This document shows, piece after piece, positions 5,146 to 8,660 of a stretch of DNA of 8,660 bases. How positions within the stretch are numbered: the stretch's first letter is position 1; the number at the start of each line of letters is the position of its first letter. A program made the translations under genes and the position numbers. The notes under the pieces were generated by a model, which worked only from the letters and a program-made list of their open reading frames with translations, searched no databases and had not been told where the DNA came from. This DNA comes from Patescibacteria group bacterium (GTDB lineage: Bacteria; Patescibacteriota; Doudnabacteria; UBA920): the NCBI GenBank assembly GCA_023473845.1, contig JAMCYA010000021.1:1-8660 (forward strand), given 5' to 3'.

Positions 5146-6894
5146 ATGGATCCTCAAACCAAAACAGATACCTCGCAGAGCTTCGACAGATTCCTGGTAG
5201 ACAACGGCTTTGTCAAAGCGGACGCTATGAGCAAGCTTCTCGAGCAGGAAAAAAACGGTGCTCAGACCCTGAGCCAGCTGCTGGTAAGCGAGAAGGTGCT
5301 GGACGAAGAAGAGCTGACTAAGGCAAAAGCAGCTTTTTTTAATATTCCGTATGTGGACTTAAGGCAGGAGCAGGTGCCGGCCAATGTGCTGGCGCTTATT
5401 CCCCAGGAGTCCATGAATTTTTATAACTTTGCGCCTTTTGAGCTTAAAGACCAGGTGCTGAAAGTGGCGGTTACCAATCCCACCAACCTCTCGGCTCTGG
5501 AGGCTTTGGAATTTTTGGGCCAGAAGCAGAATTTCCAGGTTCAACTCTATCTTGCTTCAGACAGTTCAGTGGACACGCTGATCGGTAAAAAAAAGAACCT
5601 GAAACGGGTGGTGGGCGAGGCTTTAAAAAATATCCAAATTAGCGATGCCGGGCAGGCCCGGCCCGTACAGGAAAAAAAGCAGGAGCAGCCGGGGGTGATT
5701 GAGGACGCGCCGATTATCAAAATCGTGGAAGTGATTTTGAGCAACGCCATTGAAGGCAACGCCTCCGATATCCACATTGAACCTTCGGAAAAAGACGTGC
5801 GGGTCAGGTACCGGATTGACGGCATTCTCCATACTTCGCTGATGCTGCCTAAGAGCGTTCACCCGGCGATTATTTCCAGAATTAAAATTTTATCCAACCT
5901 CAAGATTGACGAATCGCGTTTGCCTCAGGACGGGCGGTTCCACATGGAAGTGGCGAAGAAAAGCGTGGACTTGCGCGTCTCCATTCTCCCCTTAATTTAT
6001 GGGGAGAAGATTGTCATGCGCATACTGGACAAGACTGGTTCGGTGCCGACCTTGGACCAGCTGGGCGTGCGCGGCCTGGCTTTGAAATGGATTGAAGAGA
6101 ATATCAGGAAAACCCACGGAATTTTTTTGATTACCGGGCCAACGGGCAGCGGCAAGTCCACCACACTGTATGCCATTTTATCCATACTCAATACGGCCGT
6201 GGTCAATATTGTCACGCTGGAAGACCCGGTGGAGTACTTTATTGAAGGCGTAAATCAAAGCCAGATTAATCCCGACATTGGCCTGACTTTTGCCGCGGGT
6301 TTGAGGAGTATTCTGCGCCAGGACCCGAACATTGTCATGGTGGGGGAAATTCGCGACAAGGAAACCGCCGAGATTGCCGTGCATGCAGCGCTCACCGGAC
6401 ACTTGCTCTTTTCGACCTTGCATACCAACAACGCCATTGGCGCCATGCCCCGCATGATTGACATGGGAATTGAGCCGTTTTTGCTGGTGGCCTCCGTGAA
6501 CGTGGTCATGGCCCAGCGCCTGGTGAGAAAAGTCTGCCAGTATTGCAAAAAGGAAGAGCCGTTAACCAAGGGCGTGGAAGAGGAAATTAGAAAGCATTTG
6601 GTCGGAGTGCCGAAAGACTATATTGAGGGTTTTGACCCCAAGACGCTTAAGATTTACAAAGGCGAAGGCTGCGACAAGTGCGGGCACACCGGTTATGCGG
6701 GGCGCTTCGGGATTTTTGAAGTCATGCCCGTGACCACGGAAATCCAGGATTTAATTTTAGGCAAGTCTTCCGTGCATAAGATATACGAAGAGGCCTTTAA
6801 GCTGGGGATGATTACCATGAAGCAGGACGGGATTATAAAGCTGCTCAGGGGCGAGACCACCATGGATGAGATTATTAGGGTTACCACGGAGTAA
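5146..6894 (+). CDS. pilB: Type IV pilus extension ATPase PilB
   Basis: PilB is the cytoplasmic hexameric ATPase that drives pilin addition through PilC. The 582-residue protein has an N-terminal MshEN/T2SSE_N-type domain (about 12-150), a linker rich in charge and Gln (about 165-185), and the GspE/PilB core. The core shows DIHIEP (208-213), RYRIDG (221-226), Walker A GPTGSGKST (331-339), the Asp box TLEDPVEY (357-364), Walker B with Glu401 in VMVGEIRD, and the His box with His419 and His426. A four-cysteine metal site is formed by Cys464/Cys467 and Cys509/Cys512, the hallmark that separates PilB from PilT. The N-domain lacks most residues of the c-di-GMP-binding MshEN motif (TLSQLLVSEKVL in place of an RLG-x-x-L-V-x-x-G pattern). 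The start is set by GGAGGT at 5134. All catalytic motifs are intact. Confidence 0.97.
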   Translation: MDPQTKTDTSQSFDRFLVDNGFVKADAMSKLLEQEKNGAQTLSQLLVSEKVLDEEELTKAKAAFFNIPYVDLRQEQVPANVLALIPQESMNFYNFAPFELKDQVLKVAVTNPTNLSALEALEFLGQKQNFQVQLYLASDSSVDTLIGKKKNLKRVVGEALKNIQISDAGQARPVQEKKQEQPGVIEDAPIIKIVEVILSNAIEGNASDIHIEPSEKDVRVRYRIDGILHTSLMLPKSVHPAIISRIKILSNLKIDESRLPQDGRFHMEVAKKSVDLRVSILPLIYGEKIVMRILDKTGSVPTLDQLGVRGLALKWIEENIRKTHGIFLITGPTGSGKSTTLYAILSILNTAVVNIVTLEDPVEYFIEGVNQSQINPDIGLTFAAGLRSILRQDPNIVMVGEIRDKETAEIAVHAALTGHLLFSTLHTNNAIGAMPRMIDMGIEPFLLVASVNVVMAQRLVRKVCQYCKKEEPLTKGVEEEIRKHLVGVPKDYIEGFDPKTLKIYKGEGCDKCGHTGYAGRFGIFEVMPVTTEIQDLILGKSSVHKIYEEAFKLGMITMKQDGIIKLLRGETTMDEIIRVTTE

Positions 6895-6898
6895 GCAT

Positions 6899-7309
6899 AT
6901 GGCCTATCTTTTTAAGCAAAAATTGGTTTTTAAGCCTGCGCCGCCCGCCCACCTGATTTTTGTAGTGGAACCCGAGGAGTATTTGCTGGAGCTGTACTGC
7001 AAACACCTTTTGGCCGAGCAGTACGAAGTAAGGGGGTTTAGGGATTTGGATGCGCTGGTTCTGCAGCCGGGCCGGGAGGCCGGGCCGGATGTGGCGGTAA
7101 TCAGCACCCAGCAGCTCAAGCGGCCGGATTTCCAGGATATTAAAACAGAAAAATTGCCGGCAAGCGTGAAAATTATTAGCGTGGGCAGCAGTACGGACGC
7201 GGATTTTATCAGGAATTTAATGTCCTTGGGGGTTTCCAGCCATTTGGAGAGGCGCCTCACCCGGCCGAGGGATTTGGTGGAAATTGTCGGGGCTTTGATC
7301 TATCATTAA
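6899..7309 (+). CDS. Degenerate response-regulator receiver domain protein
   Basis: Encodes 136 residues: a basic N-terminal tail of about 15 (LFKQKLVFKPAPP), then one receiver-like domain (about 18-136) and no output domain. The pattern fits REC: strand HLIFVVEPEEYLLELYCKHL (18-37), strand DVAVIS (64-69), strand VKIISVGSS (90-98), then GVSSHLERRLTRPRDL (111-126) before the last helix. Key residues are lost. The acidic pocket is EPEE rather than DD, the phospho-acceptor position is Ser69, and the Lys of the usual K-P motif is Arg. Phosphorylation is therefore unlikely, and it probably works by protein contact. The ATG at 6899 is preferred over one at 6866, which lies inside pilB; GGAG over the pilB stop gives good spacing. 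It sits 4 bases after pilB and 11 before pilT, between the two motors. Confidence 0.8.
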   Translation: MAYLFKQKLVFKPAPPAHLIFVVEPEEYLLELYCKHLLAEQYEVRGFRDLDALVLQPGREAGPDVAVISTQQLKRPDFQDIKTEKLPASVKIISVGSSTDADFIRNLMSLGVSSHLERRLTRPRDLVEIVGALIYH

Positions 7310-7320
7310 AAAAGATTGCC

Positions 7321-8391
7321 ATGTATAAAGCCAGTGAACTAGAATTGAATAAGCTGCTGTCCCTGGTCCTGGAAAGGGACGCCTCGGACTTGCATTTAAT
7401 TGTGAGTGAGCCGCCGATTATCCGCGTGGACACGCAGCTTTTGCGTTTGGATAATTACCAGGTGCTGACCAACGACAGCATTAACGACTTGCTGAACGTG
7501 TTGCTGAACGAGCGGCAGCGGGAGATGTTTGAAAAGCAGATGCATATTGATTTTTCTTACAGCTTTAAGGACAATGTCCGTTTCCGCGTGAACGCCTACC
7601 GGCAAAAGGGCGTGCTGGCCGTGGCCCTAAGAACTATTCCTAACCGCATCAAAACCATTGAGGAGCTGAACCTACCCAGCATGGTCAGGCGTTTTATTGA
7701 CCGCCGCCAGGGTTTGGTGCTGGTGGTCGGCCCGACCGGCCATGGCAAATCCACAGCTTTGGCTTCCATGATTGACGAGATTAATAATACGCGCGCGGAC
7801 CACATTTTGACGATTGAAGACCCGGTGGAATTCGTCTTCACGCCGAACCGTTCCATTGTTTCGCAGCGCGAAGTTTTTGTGGATACCCCGGATTTTGCCA
7901 CTGCCCTAAAAGCCGCACTCCGCGAAGATATTAACGACGTGCTGGTCGGCGAAATGCGCGATTTGGAGTCCATCGCCGCAGCTTTGACGATTGCCGAAAC
8001 CGGCCATTTGGTTTTCGGCACCCTGCACACCAATGACGCAGCGCAGAGTATTGACCGTATCGTGGACGTTTTTCCCTCCCACCAGCAGCCCCAGATCCGT
8101 TCCCAGCTGGCCAATGTGCTTTACGGCGTGCTTTCCCTAAGGCTGCTGCCCAAGGCGGGCGGCGGGCGGATTCCGGCTTATGAAATCATGGTGACCAACC
8201 ACGCTATCAAGAACGTCATCCGGGACAATAAGATTTACGAAATACCGAATATTATCCATACTAGCCTGGAAGAAGGAATGGTGCCTTTGGACAAAACGCT
8301 GGCGCTGCTGGTCAAGCAGGGGCTGGTGGAATTGGAAGTGGCGCAGGCCCACGTGGCGGATAACGAATACTTTTTATCTTTAATTTCCTAA
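7321..8391 (+). CDS. pilT: Type IV pilus retraction ATPase PilT
   Basis: PilT is the cytoplasmic hexameric ATPase that depolymerises the pilus and powers twitching, DNA uptake or adhesion changes. The 356 residues match PilT length. An N-terminal PAS-like half has ASDLHLIVSEPPIIRV (21-36) and VRFRVNAYRQ (86-95). The RecA-like half has Walker A GPTGHGKST (137-145), Asp box TIEDPVEF (164-171), Walker B Glu211 in VLVGEMRD, and the His box ETGHLVFGTLHTND (226-239). The AIRNLIRE-type retraction motif appears as AIKNVIRDNK (295-304). There is no tetracysteine site, which supports PilT rather than PilB. Two positions are unusual: His141 for Ser in the P-loop, and ALREDINDVLVGE where most PilT have ALRQDPD. 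The gene starts 11 bases after the receiver gene with no Shine-Dalgarno. The ATG is the first codon that keeps the full N-domain. Confidence 0.95.
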   Translation: MYKASELELNKLLSLVLERDASDLHLIVSEPPIIRVDTQLLRLDNYQVLTNDSINDLLNVLLNERQREMFEKQMHIDFSYSFKDNVRFRVNAYRQKGVLAVALRTIPNRIKTIEELNLPSMVRRFIDRRQGLVLVVGPTGHGKSTALASMIDEINNTRADHILTIEDPVEFVFTPNRSIVSQREVFVDTPDFATALKAALREDINDVLVGEMRDLESIAAALTIAETGHLVFGTLHTNDAAQSIDRIVDVFPSHQQPQIRSQLANVLYGVLSLRLLPKAGGGRIPAYEIMVTNHAIKNVIRDNKIYEIPNIIHTSLEEGMVPLDKTLALLVKQGLVELEVAQAHVADNEYFLSLIS

Positions 8392-8417
8392 AGCGCAGGG
8401 CGTAGGATTTTCTCGCA

Positions 8418-8660
8418 ATGAAATTTACATACAAAGCCAAAGACCAAGAAGGCAAAATCCGCAGCGGCGTGGTAATGGCCGCGGACCAGACTCGGGCGGA
8501 GCAGCTTTTGGCGGACAACAACCTGACGATCCTTTCTTTGGACGAGGAGCAGGAAAATATTTTTGCCAAAATCAATCCGTTCGGCAAGAACATCCCCAAC
8601 AAAGACATGGTGCTGTTTTCCAGGCAGCTGGCCACGCTGATTTCCGCCCGAGTCTGGTCC
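8418..8660 (+). CDS. pilC: Type IV pilus platform protein PilC (5' part only)
   Basis: PilC (GspF family) is the polytopic inner-membrane platform turned by PilB and PilT. The window holds its first 81 codons. MKFTYKAKDQEGKIRSG is the standard PilC/GspF opening (Y-x-A-x-D-x-x-G-x-x-x-x-G), then AEQLLADNNLTILSLDE. FSRQLATLISARV leads into the first cytoplasmic helical domain. The gene begins 26 bases after the pilT stop, with AGGA 10 bases ahead of the ATG. The last codons read V-W-S where this family usually has V-P-L or similar. This could be real variation or a sequence error near the edge. Membrane segments lie beyond the window. Confidence 0.92.
   Translation, partial: MKFTYKAKDQEGKIRSGVVMAADQTRAEQLLADNNLTILSLDEEQENIFAKINPFGKNIPNKDMVLFSRQLATLISARVWS

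Noticed and set aside
6866..6898. Upstream ATG for the receiver-like gene
   Set aside because: Lies inside pilB and adds 11 residues with no receiver similarity; the ATG at 6899 has better GGAG spacing.
7596..8114. 172-codon minus-strand open frame opposite pilT
   Set aside because: Antisense to the conserved PilT core; its Ser/Arg-rich composition fits a frame shadow, with no domain seen.
1..8660. CRISPR array, insertion sequence, phage or defence genes
   Set aside because: No spaced direct repeats, transposase or integrase motifs, or target-site duplications were seen; all space is accounted for by housekeeping, tRNA and pilus genes.

Overview
The window looks like a chromosomal piece of a bacterium with a compact, closely packed genome. 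The best guess is a Candidate Phyla Radiation (Patescibacteria) lineage. This rests on a type IV pilus (T4P) operon with no secretin or PilP gene, a divergent PilT with a GHGKS P-loop, short spacers and weak Shine-Dalgarno sequences. Base composition is moderate, and the genes read normally in the standard bacterial code (pilM ends on TGA). The phylum is an inference from gene content, not something the sequence proves.

Left part (1-2415), all on the minus strand. Read in the direction of transcription, it holds a promoter, tRNA-Ile(GAU), a gene for a 74-residue two-helix membrane protein, tRNA-Ala(UGC) and a rho-independent terminator. A second promoter (extended -10) follows, then a divergent guaA-type GMP synthase gene, and 14 bases later the first 66 codons of a probable RsbW-like (GHKL) ATP-binding protein that runs off the left edge.

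Right part (2416-8660), all on the plus strand. It is a T4P assembly operon: pilM (actin-like cytoplasmic scaffold), pilN and pilO (inner-membrane alignment proteins), a small single-helix membrane protein where pilP would be expected, pilB (extension ATPase), a degenerate response-regulator receiver domain, pilT (retraction ATPase) and the 5' end of pilC (platform protein, cut by the right edge). PilM, PilN and PilO would form the cytoplasm-to-membrane collar, and PilB and PilT the opposed motors acting on PilC. No pilin, prepilin peptidase or secretin gene lies in the window.

The two halves are joined by a compact divergent promoter at 2394-2444. The tRNA promoter and the pil promoter both have 17-base spacers and use almost the same base pairs as their -35 boxes. 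The points most worth a second look are this shared -35, the tRNA-Ile / membrane protein / tRNA-Ala transcription unit, the pseudo-receiver between the two motor genes, PilN-like INL motifs at the start of PilO, and the divergence of the GMP synthase.
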